Assembly: GCF_900111745.1 (NCBI RefSeq)
Contig: NZ_FOIJ01000001.1
Location: 682,001-746,000, forward strand
Direction of reading: 5' to 3'
Length of the DNA stretch: 64,000 bases
DNA from: Stigmatella erecta
Lineage (GTDB): Bacteria > Myxococcota > Myxococcia > Myxococcales > Myxococcaceae
This document shows positions 16,316 to 24,954 of the stretch, piece by piece. The translations under genes were made by a program, and so were the position numbers. The notes below the pieces were generated by a model that worked only from the letters and a program-made list of their open reading frames with translations, ran no database searches and was not told the origin of the DNA. How positions within the stretch are numbered: the first letter of the stretch is position 1; each line of letters starts with the position of its first letter.

Positions 16316-16846
16316 TTGTCCGACTGGCAGAACCTCAACGGCGAGTGGCAGTTCGCCAACGCCAGCGCGGGCCAGGCGCCCCCGTTCAACCAGACGCTCG
16401 CCGAGAGCGTGCTGGTGCCCTTCCCCATCGAGTCGGCCCTCTCGGGCATCCAGCGCCGCCAGGACCGCATGTGGTACCGCCGCACCTTCACCCTCCCCTC
16501 GGGCTGGAACGGCCGGCGCGTGCAGCTGCACTTCGGCGCGGTGGACTGGGAGGCCACCGTCTACGTCAACGGCCAGAGCGTCGGCTCGCACAAGGGCGGG
16601 GTCGACGGGTTCAGCTTCGACATCACCGACCGGCTCAAGGCGGGCGCCGCCAACGAGCTGATCGTCGGCGTGTCTGATCCGACCAGCGCGGGCGAGCAGC
16701 CCGTGGGCAAGCAGCGCCCGGGCCGCTACCTGCGCCACTTCACCTCCGAGGTGTGGATCGCCGACGGCAGCGGCGGCGGCTGGAACGGCAACGCCTCCTT
16801 CACCACGGATGTTAGCTGGAATGTAGTCGCCCCCTGGGCGCCGTAA
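16316..16846 (+). pseudogene. Remnant of a glycoside hydrolase family 2 enzyme, internally deleted
   Basis: The 176-residue frame holds the N-terminal sugar-binding (jelly-roll) domain of GH2 enzymes such as beta-galactosidase: 'NLNGEWQFA', 'LVPFPIESALSGI', 'MWYRRTFTLP', 'VQLHFGAVDWEATVYVNGQ' and 'GVSDPTSAGEQPVGKQR'. Right after GKQR, where GH2 proteins continue with NPGGIWYT and more than 500 residues, the sequence jumps to a 40-residue tail, 'RYLRHFTSEVWIADGSGGGW' and on. That tail resembles the end of AbfB-like carbohydrate-binding modules. The Ig-like and catalytic TIM-barrel domains are absent. The only start is TTG and there is no signal peptide, so the N-terminus also looks lost. An in-frame deletion of a secreted enzyme is the simplest reading. 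Confidence 0.72.
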
Positions 16847-16901
16847 CCCCACGGGACACCCCGCGTGACAGCCGTCCCGGGGCGGGAGCATAAGGGCCTG
16901 C

Positions 16902-18344
16902 GTGACCGAGGCCCCCGCCGACTCCCGCCCCGACCCCACCGCGCCTCCCAGTTCCCCGGGGCGCGGCCCCCAGCTGGCCTCCATCGCCGTGGCCAGCGCG
17001 CTGTTCATGGAGTTCATCGACTCCACGGCCCTGTCCACCGCCCTGCCCACGCTCTCCACCGCGTTCCACACGGATCCGGTGCACCTGAAGCTGGCCCTCA
17101 CCTCCTACATCCTGGCGCTGGCCGTGATGGCCCCCGCGAGCGGCTGGGCCGCCGACAAGTACGGGCCCCGGCGCGTGTTCATGCTCGCCATGAGCGTCTT
17201 CCTGGTGGGCTCGGTGCTCTGCGGCTTCGCCCAGTCGCTCGGCCAGCTCGTCGTCTTCCGCACCCTCCAGGGCCTGGGCGGCGCGATGATGACGCCGGTG
17301 GGGCGGCTCATCGTCGTGGGCTCCGCACCCCGCGAGCGGCTCGTCTCGGCGATGAGCTGGTTCACCATGCCCGCGCTCGTGGGGCCGCTGGTGGGCCCGC
17401 CCCTGGCGGGCTTCATCCTGGGCGTGGCCAGCTGGCCGTGGATCTTCTTCATCAACGTGCCGGTGGGGCTGCTGGGCATGGCGGCGGTGCTGCGCTTCGT
17501 GCCGCCCCTGCACCAACCCGACCCGGGCCCCTTCGATGGCAAGGGCTTTGCCCTCACGGCCGTGGCCATCACCTCGTGGATCGGGCTGGCGGAGACGGCG
17601 GGCATGGACCTCATCCCGGTGGCCGCGCAGGGGGCGCTGGGCCTCACCGCGCTGGGGGCCACGGGGCTCTACCTGCGGCACTGGCGCAGGACGGAGCGGC
17701 CCGTGATGAACCTGGGCCTGGTGCGCTTCCTCACCTTCCGGGCGAGCCTCGTGGGCGGCACCGTGCTGCGGCTGGGGCTGGGCGCCACGCCCTTCCTGCT
17801 CCCGCTGCTGTTCCAGGTGGCGCTGGGGTGGACGCCCTTCGAGGCGGGCCTGGTAACCATCGGCACCAGCGTGGGGGCCCTGGCCTGCAAGCCCGTGGCG
17901 CCGGGGCTGATCCGCCGGTTCGGCTTCCGGCGGGTGCTCATCCTCTCCAACCTGGCCACCGCGGTGCTGACGGCCGCCCCGGCGCTCTTCCGGCAGTCGA
18001 CGCCGGTACCCCTCATCATCGGCTTGCTGGCGGTGGCCGGCTTCACGCGGTCCATGCAGTTCACGGCCACCAACACCGTGGCGTACGCGGAGCTGCCCCC
18101 GGGGGCCATCAGCAACGCCTCCACCCTGTCCGTGGTGGCCCAGCAGGTGGGGCTGAGCCTGGGCATCAGCTTCGGCGGCCTGATGCTGCACGTGGCCCGG
18201 GGGAGCACCGAGGGGCCGCTGACGCCCGAGCGCTTCTTCCTGCCCTTCCTCGCCGTGGGGCTGGTGTCGGCGCTGGCGGGCCCCATCTACCGGCGCCTGC
18301 CGGCCGACGCGGGCGCCAGCATCAGCGGCCGCAAGTTGGCCTGA
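16902..18344 (+). CDS. MFS multidrug transporter, DHA2 (EmrB/QacA) family
   Basis: A 480-residue inner-membrane secondary transporter with about 14 hydrophobic segments, probably exporting drugs or toxic compounds by proton antiport. Family signatures are visible: 'FIDSTALSTALPTLSTAF' (motif D1 with Asp in helix 1), 'GWAADKYGPRRVFMLAM' (motif A between helices 2 and 3), 'RTLQGLGGAMMTPVGRL' (motif B) and 'GPLVGPPLAGFI' (motif C, the antiporter signature). The GTG start has AAGGG five bases upstream. It converges with the next MFS gene with only six bases between their stops. The substrate is not predictable. Confidence 0.9.
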   Translation: MTEAPADSRPDPTAPPSSPGRGPQLASIAVASALFMEFIDSTALSTALPTLSTAFHTDPVHLKLALTSYILALAVMAPASGWAADKYGPRRVFMLAMSVFLVGSVLCGFAQSLGQLVVFRTLQGLGGAMMTPVGRLIVVGSAPRERLVSAMSWFTMPALVGPLVGPPLAGFILGVASWPWIFFINVPVGLLGMAAVLRFVPPLHQPDPGPFDGKGFALTAVAITSWIGLAETAGMDLIPVAAQGALGLTALGATGLYLRHWRRTERPVMNLGLVRFLTFRASLVGGTVLRLGLGATPFLLPLLFQVALGWTPFEAGLVTIGTSVGALACKPVAPGLIRRFGFRRVLILSNLATAVLTAAPALFRQSTPVPLIIGLLAVAGFTRSMQFTATNTVAYAELPPGAISNASTLSVVAQQVGLSLGISFGGLMLHVARGSTEGPLTPERFFLPFLAVGLVSALAGPIYRRLPADAGASISGRKLA

Positions 18345-18350
18345 CGGGGC

Positions 18351-19652
18351 TCAACCCGGGGAGCGCATCCCCGAGAGGCGCGAGCGGCCCGCCGTGAGCA
18401 GGTAGACGGCCACGGCGAGCCCCACGCCACACACCCCCGCCACGTAGTGCACGGGGGCCAGGGGGTTGTCCTTCACGAGCAGCGTCACCACCAGCGGCGT
18501 CAGGCCCCCGAACACGGCATAGGCCACGTTGTAGGAGAACGAGAGCCCGGAGAAGCGCACCGCGGCGGGAAAGGCGCGCACCATCACCGTGGGCACCACG
18601 CCCACCACGCCCACGCAGAAGCCCGTCACCGCGTACAGCCCGGCCAGGTGCTCCGGCGCCCGCGCCACCCCCAGGTAGAGCAGGTACGAGGCGCCCATAA
18701 GGAGCAGGCAGCCCAGCCCCAGCATCCACCCCGCCCCGAACCGGTCCGTGGCGAGGCCGAAGCAGATGCACCCCAGCGTGAGGCTCAGGGTGGCCAGGCT
18801 GTTGGCCTCCAGCGTGCGGGCGGCGGGGATGGCGTAGAGCTTCTGCATCAGCGTGGGCGTCATCAGGATCATCACCACGATGGCGGCGGTCAGCACCCAG
18901 GAGACGAGCATCGACACGGCCACCGAGGCGCCATGGCCGCGAAGCACGGCCTTGAGGGGCAGCTCCTGCACCAGGGCCTTGCGCTGGCGCATCTCCTCGA
19001 ACACCGGCGTCTCGGCCAGCCAGCGCCGCAGGAACACGGAGAAGAAGCCGAAGAGGCCGCCCACCAGGAAGGGCCACCGCCACCCGATGGCCAGCACCTC
19101 GTCGGGGCTGTACACGGTGTTGATCGCCGTGGCCACCAGCGAGCCCAGGAGGATGCCAAACGTGAGGCCGGAGGTGAGCGTGCCGCACGCGAAGCCGATG
19201 CGCCGGTCCGGCACGTGCTCGGCGACGAACACCCACGCGCCGGGCACCTCGCCGCCCACCGCGGCGCCCTGGAGCATGCGCAGCACCAGCAACACCAGCG
19301 GCGCCGCGTACCCGGCCGTGGCGTAGGTGGGCAGCAGGCCGATGAGCAGCGTGGGCACCGCCATGAGGAAGACGCTCAGCGAGAACATGCGCTTGCGGCC
19401 CGTGCGGTCCCCGAAGTGCGCCATGACGATTCCTCCCAGGGGGCGCGCCAGGTAGCCGGCCGCGAACAGCCCGAAGGCCTGGAGCTGCCGCAGCCACTCC
19501 GGGGTGCTGGGGGGAAAGAACAGCTGGCCAATCACCGAGGTGAAGAACACGAAGATGATGAAGTCGTAGAACTCCAGCGCGCCGCCCAGCGCCGCCAGGG
19601 CGAGGGTCCGGGCATCCTGACGGGTGAGGGGGCGCGGGGGGGCTGTCTCCAT
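18351..19652 (-). CDS. MFS transporter, metabolite:H+ symporter (MHS) family
   Basis: A 433-residue 12-helix permease of the MHS group, which takes up organic acids or compatible solutes with protons (ProP, citrate, alpha-ketoglutarate or shikimate carriers). Characteristic stretches are 'GGALEFYDFIIFVFF' in helix 1, 'RPLGGIVMAHFGDRTGRKRM' in the helix 2-3 loop, and 'RMLQGAAVGGEVPGAWVFVAEHVP' in helix 4, a variant of the MHS motif with GGE. 'GWRWPFLVGGLFGF' follows helix 6. The ATG start is clear. It converges with the DHA2 transporter. The substrate cannot be named from sequence alone. Confidence 0.88.
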   Translation of the reverse strand: METAPPRPLTRQDARTLALAALGGALEFYDFIIFVFFTSVIGQLFFPPSTPEWLRQLQAFGLFAAGYLARPLGGIVMAHFGDRTGRKRMFSLSVFLMAVPTLLIGLLPTYATAGYAAPLVLLVLRMLQGAAVGGEVPGAWVFVAEHVPDRRIGFACGTLTSGLTFGILLGSLVATAINTVYSPDEVLAIGWRWPFLVGGLFGFFSVFLRRWLAETPVFEEMRQRKALVQELPLKAVLRGHGASVAVSMLVSWVLTAAIVVMILMTPTLMQKLYAIPAARTLEANSLATLSLTLGCICFGLATDRFGAGWMLGLGCLLLMGASYLLYLGVARAPEHLAGLYAVTGFCVGVVGVVPTVMVRAFPAAVRFSGLSFSYNVAYAVFGGLTPLVVTLLVKDNPLAPVHYVAGVCGVGLAVAVYLLTAGRSRLSGMRSPG

Positions 19653-19716
19653 GGGGACATCTGAACGTCAACCCGGCAGCGGGGCAAGGTCCGCGCGGCG
19701 CCAGGCCCCCGGCGGG

Positions 19717-21612
19717 CTACCCGGAGGTTCCACAGGCCGGCTCCCGGTGGTCCGGCCGGGACCGCGCGGGGCCCCGGCCGGCCAGGGGGGGCCCGGACGC
19801 CGCGCCCTCGATCCGGACGCGAAGCGCCTCGCGGAGCACATCCATGTCGATGGGCTTGCGCAGCACCCGCTCCGGGTACTGCTCGAGGAAGGACGAGGAC
19901 GCCTCGGTGAAGGCCCCCCCGGTGAGGAATAGCAGGGTGTCCGCCTGGGAGGGACGGGTCCGCTCCAGCTCGGACAGGAGCTCCATGCCATTCATCTCCG
20001 GCATCATCACATCGCACAGAATCACATCGAAGCACGCGCCCTGGAGCACCCGGGCCAGGGCCTCCCGGGCCCCCTGCGCCACGAGCACCTCGTGCTCCCG
20101 GCCCAGCGCCCGGCGGAGCGCGCTGCCGACGTGAAGCTCGTCGTCCACCACGAGGATGCGCGAGCGCTTCACCTGGGGCTGCGCGGGCGCCTCGTCCAGG
20201 GCCTCCCGCAGCACCGAGACCGACAGGGGCAGCACCACCGTGAAGGTGCTGCCCTGGCCCGGCTGGCTCTGGACCTCGATGGCCCCGCCCAGGCTGTTGA
20301 CGATGCCCTGGCAGACCGAGAGCCCCAGGCCCGTGCCCTTCCCCACGGGCTTGGTGGTGAAGAACGGGGTGAAGAGCCGGCCGAGCACCTCCGGGCCCAT
20401 CCCCTTGCCCGTGTCGGAGATGCTCACCCGCACGCGCCCGTCCTCGCCCAGCCGGGTGGCGACGCGAATCTCGTTCTGCTCCACGAGCCCCGGCTCGATG
20501 GCGTGCGAGGCGTTGATGAGCAGGTTGAGGAAGACCTGGGACAGGCGCACCTCGTTGCCATCCACGGGCGGAACGGCCTGGAAGTCGTGCACCAGCCGGG
20601 CCCGGTGGCGGATCTCGTTGCGGGCCATGTTCATGGCGGCCGTGAGCACCGGGGCCAGCTCCGTGGGCTCGCGCTTGTCATCGTCCCCACAGGAGAACGC
20701 CTTGAGGCTCAGGACGATGTGCTGCACGCGCGAGCACCCGTCGTTGGCCTCCGAGAGGGCATTGAACACCTCCTCCCAGTCCTCCGGCGCCTCGCCGGCC
20801 GCGTCCTCCGGGAGGCCCTCCTTCACCAGCCGCTGCATCTCCTGGAGGGAGAACTGGATGTTGGCGGTGATGTAGGCCAGCGGGTTGTTGATTTCATGCG
20901 CCACCCCCGCCGAGAGGGTGCCCAGGGTGGTCCGCCGGTCCGCGACGATGAGCTGATCCTGCGCGGCGCGCAGCGCCTGCCCCTGGGACACCAGCAGCGC
21001 CTGCTGCGCTTCCAGTTGCTGCCGCATGAGCACAACCGAGCCCTCCCCGGGGCCCCCTCCCTGCTCGGGTGGGCCCTGCGGGGGCAGCGCGCCCCGGCTC
21101 CCTCGCACGGAGGCTCCCCCCACCCCCACGCCCAGCAGGAGGAGGGCCACCAGGGCCGACTGCTGCCTTTGCTGCTGCTGCTCCCGCCGCATCCGCGCGA
21201 GGCTGAGGCCCACGAACAGGGTGCCCTGGCGGCCCTGCGGGGTGCGCAGGTGGAGGCGGACCACGGCCTGCTCCTCCAGCAGCTGCGTCTCCCGCGAGGC
21301 GTCCCGGAGCGCCTTCGGCGCGTGCTCCGGGTTCCAGGCGGCCCGCACCGTGCCCTGCTCCCCCAGCACCAGGCCAAAGCGGGCGCCGGGAACCGAGGCG
21401 AGCCGCGCCAGGTCCTGGGTACCGCCCTCGCCGAGCCCCTGCGCCAGCACCTGGGCGATGTCCCAGGAGTGCTTCAGCATGCGTTGCTCCGCCCGCGCGT
21501 CCTCCAGGTGAGACAGGACCAGGAAGAAGCCCAGGGCGCCGCCGGCCAGGAGAAGCATCCCCCGGAGGGACGGCCCGGCACTCACCGGGAGGGACGGAGG
21601 AACAGGCCTCAT
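19717..21612 (-). CDS. Membrane-bound hybrid histidine kinase with C-terminal receiver
   Basis: A 631-residue sensor kinase. One membrane segment lies at about 18-36 and another at 153-170. They bracket a periplasmic sensor of about 115 residues with no recognised motif, followed by a coiled linker. The HisKA domain has H239 in 'GTLSAGVAHEINNPLAYI', the ATPase domain has N box 'FLNLLINASHAI', 'SDTGKGMG' and 'GKGTGLGLSVCQGIV', and the receiver has 'VVDDE', D534 in 'VILCDVMMPEMNG' and 'LRKPID'. The AHEINNPL box places it with NtrB/ZraS-like kinases. The ATG chosen gives a proper N-terminus. It follows the RsbQ-like gene on the same strand by 173 bases. No DNA-binding partner is adjacent. Confidence 0.9.
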   Translation of the reverse strand: MRPVPPSLPVSAGPSLRGMLLLAGGALGFFLVLSHLEDARAEQRMLKHSWDIAQVLAQGLGEGGTQDLARLASVPGARFGLVLGEQGTVRAAWNPEHAPKALRDASRETQLLEEQAVVRLHLRTPQGRQGTLFVGLSLARMRREQQQQRQQSALVALLLLGVGVGGASVRGSRGALPPQGPPEQGGGPGEGSVVLMRQQLEAQQALLVSQGQALRAAQDQLIVADRRTTLGTLSAGVAHEINNPLAYITANIQFSLQEMQRLVKEGLPEDAAGEAPEDWEEVFNALSEANDGCSRVQHIVLSLKAFSCGDDDKREPTELAPVLTAAMNMARNEIRHRARLVHDFQAVPPVDGNEVRLSQVFLNLLINASHAIEPGLVEQNEIRVATRLGEDGRVRVSISDTGKGMGPEVLGRLFTPFFTTKPVGKGTGLGLSVCQGIVNSLGGAIEVQSQPGQGSTFTVVLPLSVSVLREALDEAPAQPQVKRSRILVVDDELHVGSALRRALGREHEVLVAQGAREALARVLQGACFDVILCDVMMPEMNGMELLSELERTRPSQADTLLFLTGGAFTEASSSFLEQYPERVLRKPIDMDVLREALRVRIEGAASGPPLAGRGPARSRPDHREPACGTSG

Positions 21613-21785
21613 GGCGCACGCCCTCCAGAACCTGGCTCTTGCCGCATGGACTGTTCCCCCCCGCCCGGACTGATTCCGTGGCACCCCGTCCTTGAGGGAT
21701 GCCACGGGTTCAGGATCCTGAAAAACTGGGCAACCTCACGAAACCAAGACGCCGCACGGCTGTCGAGAGGCTGAACGGCGATGTG

Positions 21786-22652
21786 TCAGCCAGTCCGCTG
21801 CTCGCGGTGGGCCGCGGAGGCCACCGCGCCCTGGGGCCGCTTCCGGGGTGCCTCCGGCTCGATGAACTGTTCGAGGGCCTCGTTCACCAGCAGGGGGGAA
21901 CTCAAGTGCGGCAGGTGGCCCCGGGCGTCGATGCGCGTCAGCTGCGCGTTCGGGATGTGCTGGGCCATGTAGAGGCCCACCTCGTCCGCCACGGCGATGT
22001 CCTGGCCGGACTGGAGAACGAGGGTGGGTGTCTTCAGCAACGGAAGCGCCGCCCGGCAGTCGGACTCGAAGATGACGCGCGCGGTGGACAGCGCGATGTC
22101 CGGGCGCATGGAGGACAGGGTCCGGGCGAACTCGTTGGACAGCTCGGGCATGTCCGGGGTGTTCATCGCCAGCGGCGCGAACCCCATGGCCCAGCTGTAG
22201 AAGTTCGCCGACATGGCGGCATAGAGCGCATCGAGCTGCGGCTGCTCGAAGCCGCCCACGTAGTCCCCGTCGTTCAGATACCGGGGCGAGGCCTTGATGC
22301 AGACCAGCTGGCGGAAGCGCTTCGGCTCCGCGACGGCGGCCAGCAAGCCCGCCATGCCGCTGACGGAGTGGCCCACGAGGATGCCATCCATCACATCCAG
22401 CTCCTCGCAGATCTCCAGCAGATCCTCCGCGTAGCGTTGGATGTTGCTGTAGCGCTCGGCGCTGTAGGCATTGAAGTCGGACCGGCCGCAGCCCACATGG
22501 TCCAGCAGGATGATCTGGTACCGGTCCCGGAATGCCGCCACCTGATGGCGCCAGGCGCGCTGTTCAGAACCAAAGCCATGCGCGAAAATCAGCGGCGGGC
22601 CCAGAGAGCCCAGAACCCTGACATTGTTGCGCGCGTAGATGGAATGACCCAT
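21786..22652 (-). CDS. rsbQ: RsbQ/KAI2-type alpha/beta hydrolase
   Basis: A 288-residue alpha/beta hydrolase of the RsbQ/D14/KAI2 group, small-molecule receptors that also hydrolyse their ligand. The triad is S96 in 'LVGHSVSGM', D218 in 'LQSGQDIAVADEVG' and H246 in 'DARGHLPHL', at nearly the same numbering as Bacillus RsbQ. Other family stretches are 'HGFGSEQRAW', 'LLDHVGCGRSDFNAY' and 'SPRYLNDGDYVGGFE'. In Bacillus, RsbQ is needed by the PP2C phosphatase RsbP to signal energy stress. Here no PP2C gene is adjacent; a membrane hybrid kinase follows on the same strand. A short Ala/Arg-rich tail is extra. The ATG is preceded by a G-rich site. Confidence 0.87.
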   Translation of the reverse strand: MGHSIYARNNVRVLGSLGPPLIFAHGFGSEQRAWRHQVAAFRDRYQIILLDHVGCGRSDFNAYSAERYSNIQRYAEDLLEICEELDVMDGILVGHSVSGMAGLLAAVAEPKRFRQLVCIKASPRYLNDGDYVGGFEQPQLDALYAAMSANFYSWAMGFAPLAMNTPDMPELSNEFARTLSSMRPDIALSTARVIFESDCRAALPLLKTPTLVLQSGQDIAVADEVGLYMAQHIPNAQLTRIDARGHLPHLSSPLLVNEALEQFIEPEAPRKRPQGAVASAAHREQRTG

Positions 22653-22756
22653 TCTGATTCCCCCCCGATCAGACAGTCGAGACTACGCCCTGGAGCGTAA
22701 TATAGGTGGCCGCCGGAAAGGAACCGCGCAATCCCTTTCCGCGGCCGGGGGAGCGG

Positions 22757-24064
22757 TCAGCCCTGGGAAGCCGGGGCTGGAGGGGCGGCCCGTACCGTCT
22801 GGGCAATGTCCGCCAGGGCCACGGCCAGGGGCTCGCCACCCGCCATGGGCTTGAGCTGGGCCCGGCCCGACTGGCGCTCCGCCTCGCCCAGCACCAGGGC
22901 GAACCGGGCGCGCGTCTTGTCCGCGCGCTTCATCTGGCTCTTGAGGCTGCCGCCCCGCGTGTCGAACTCCACCTTGAGCCCCTCGCGGCGCAGGCGGCTC
23001 ACCAGGGTGAAGGCCTCGTCCTGCGAGCCCTCGTCCGCCACCGCGATGAACACGTCCGGCGGCGCGCTGAAGCGCTGGCCACCCTCGCGCAGCAAGAGCG
23101 TCAGCCGGTCCAGCCCCAGGGCAAAGCCCACCGCGGGCACGTCCGGCCCGCCCAGGGCTTTCAGCAGCTTGTCATACCGCCCGCCCCCGCCCACCGTGCT
23201 GGCGGTGCCCAGCGCCGGGTGCGAGGCGATGAACTCGAAGGCCGTGCGCGTGTAGTAGTCCAGCCCGCGCACCAGCTGCGGGTTGATGACGTAGCGCACC
23301 TTCAGCGCGTCCAGCTTGCGGCGCACGTCCGCGAAGTGCGCCTGGCAGGGCTCGCACAGGAACTGGAGGATGTCCGGCGCCCCGCGCGCCACGGCCTGGC
23401 ACTTGTCGTTCTTGCAGTCGAGCACCCGCATGGGGTTGTGCTCCAGCCGCCGCTGGCAGTCACCGCACAGCTCCTCGCGGTGTGCCATCAGGTGCTCCAC
23501 CAGCTTCTTCTGGTAGGCGGGCCGGCACGCCTCGTCCCCCAGGGAGTTGAGGTTGAGCGAGATGTCCTTGAGCCCCAGCACCTCCAGGAGCTGCACCACC
23601 ATGTCCATCAGTTCGACGTCCTGCGCCGCCTCGCGCGAGCCGTACGCCTCGGCGCCGATCTGGAAGAACTGGCGGTAGCGGCCCGTCTTCATCCGCTCGT
23701 AGCGGAACATGGGGCCCATGTAGTACCAGCGCGTCACCGGCTCCAGGTTGGACACCGAGTGCTCGATGTAGGCGCGCGCCGCGGGGGCGGTGCCCTCGGG
23801 CCGCAGGGACAGGCTGCGCTGGGCCTTGTCCTCGAAGGTGTACATCTCCTTGCCGACGATGTCCGTCTCCTCGCCCACGCTGCGCACGAAGAGCGCGGTG
23901 TCCTCCACCATGGGCGTGCGGATCTCCCCGTACCCGAAGCGGGTGAACACCTCGTGCACCGAGCGCTCCACGAACTGCCACGTCTCGATGGGCGCCATCT
24001 CCCCGCCCAGCTCGCCGGGCAGAAGATCATTCATCCCCTTCACACCGCTGAGCTTCTGACTCAC
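22757..24064 (-). CDS. hisS: Histidyl-tRNA synthetase
   Basis: A 435-residue class II aminoacyl-tRNA synthetase charging tRNA-His in the cytosol. It shows 'LSGVKGMNDLLPGE' at the N-terminus, motif 2 'YYMGPMFRYERMKTGRYRQFFQIGAEAYGS', the histidine-specific 'VRGLDYYTRTAFEF', motif 3 'GFALGLDRL' and a C-terminal anticodon-binding domain ('DVFIAVADEGS'). An insertion with CGDC, DCKNDKC and CEPC suggests a zinc knuckle, seen in many bacterial HisRS. The GTG start at 24064 overlaps the stop of psd in a GTGA tetranucleotide with GGGGAG upstream, so translation is probably coupled. Frames further upstream are read-through of psd DNA. Confidence 0.95.
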   Translation of the reverse strand: MSQKLSGVKGMNDLLPGELGGEMAPIETWQFVERSVHEVFTRFGYGEIRTPMVEDTALFVRSVGEETDIVGKEMYTFEDKAQRSLSLRPEGTAPAARAYIEHSVSNLEPVTRWYYMGPMFRYERMKTGRYRQFFQIGAEAYGSREAAQDVELMDMVVQLLEVLGLKDISLNLNSLGDEACRPAYQKKLVEHLMAHREELCGDCQRRLEHNPMRVLDCKNDKCQAVARGAPDILQFLCEPCQAHFADVRRKLDALKVRYVINPQLVRGLDYYTRTAFEFIASHPALGTASTVGGGGRYDKLLKALGGPDVPAVGFALGLDRLTLLLREGGQRFSAPPDVFIAVADEGSQDEAFTLVSRLRREGLKVEFDTRGGSLKSQMKRADKTRARFALVLGEAERQSGRAQLKPMAGGEPLAVALADIAQTVRAAPPAPASQG

Positions 24065-24903
24065 ACGATCTCCCCGATGCGCTTGCCCAGACGGACCACC
24101 GTCTCGGGCTGAAGGCTGTCGTCCCACTTCACCCGCTTGGGCTCGAACAGCAGGATGACGGTGGAGCCCATCTCGAAGCGCCCCAGCTCCCCGCCCTTCT
24201 CCACCGGCAGGGCGGTGCCATACCGGTGCACCTTGCCCGGCTTGCCGGTGTGCGTGAGCACCTCGTCATAGGCGGCCTTGATGCGCGACACACACGTGGC
24301 GCCCACCTTCACCACCGCGCACTTGCCGGCCACGGTGTCCAGGTAGGTGACGAGCCGCTCGTTCACGCAGAACAGCGACTGCTTGTTCTTCACCGACGCG
24401 GGGTTGACCGGCCAGAACTCGCCCGGAATGTACGCGTAGCCGGTGATGGTGCCGCCCAGGGGCGCGTGGATGCGGTGGTAGTCCCGGGGCGACAGGTAGA
24501 GCGTCGTCCAGGCCCCGCCGTGGAACGGCGCGGCGGCCGCCGCGTCCCCGAGCAGCTCGTCCACCGTGTACTCGATGCCCTTGGCCTGCAGGCACCGCCC
24601 GTGGTCCGAGTAGCCCACCTGGGACACGCGCGCGTCCACCGGGGAGACCACCACCTTCTCCCCGCTGTCCACCGGCCGCAGGCCCGGCTTGAGCCCCCGG
24701 GTGAAGAACTCCGCGAAGGTGGAGTAGCGCTCGAACGAGTGCTCCGCCTCCTCCATGTCCACGTTGTACGCCTTGGCGAAGGCCTTCATCGCCGCCCGGT
24801 GCACCGGCGCGGGCGCGGGCAGCCGCGTGGCCACCCCCACCGCCGCGGAGAGGGCGGACTTGGGCAACAGGTGCATCAACTTCATGAAGTGCTGTTCATT
24901 CAT
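24061..24903 (-). CDS. psd: Phosphatidylserine decarboxylase proenzyme
   Basis: A 280-residue membrane-associated proenzyme that makes phosphatidylethanolamine from phosphatidylserine. Self-cleavage at the GST motif (M245-G246-S247-T248 in 'FEMGSTVILLF') turns S247 into the pyruvoyl cofactor, leaving a small alpha chain of 34 residues. Other family features are 'SPVDARVSQVG' (D90), 'YLSPRDYHRIHAPLGG' (catalytic His), 'GEFWPVNP' and 'FCVNERL'. Its length matches the short Gram-negative proenzymes. The stop overlaps the hisS start by four bases. Joining lipid synthesis to histidyl-tRNA charging in one operon is unusual. Confidence 0.94.
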   Translation of the reverse strand: MNEQHFMKLMHLLPKSALSAAVGVATRLPAPAPVHRAAMKAFAKAYNVDMEEAEHSFERYSTFAEFFTRGLKPGLRPVDSGEKVVVSPVDARVSQVGYSDHGRCLQAKGIEYTVDELLGDAAAAAPFHGGAWTTLYLSPRDYHRIHAPLGGTITGYAYIPGEFWPVNPASVKNKQSLFCVNERLVTYLDTVAGKCAVVKVGATCVSRIKAAYDEVLTHTGKPGKVHRYGTALPVEKGGELGRFEMGSTVILLFEPKRVKWDDSLQPETVVRLGKRIGEIV

Positions 24904-24954
24904 GGGAATGCGAAAGTCTCGTGAGGAGGCCCATCCCGAGGGACGGGCGAGGGG

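Noticed and set aside
16316-16846. Functional secreted beta-galactosidase
   Set aside because: Catalytic barrel and signal peptide are absent.
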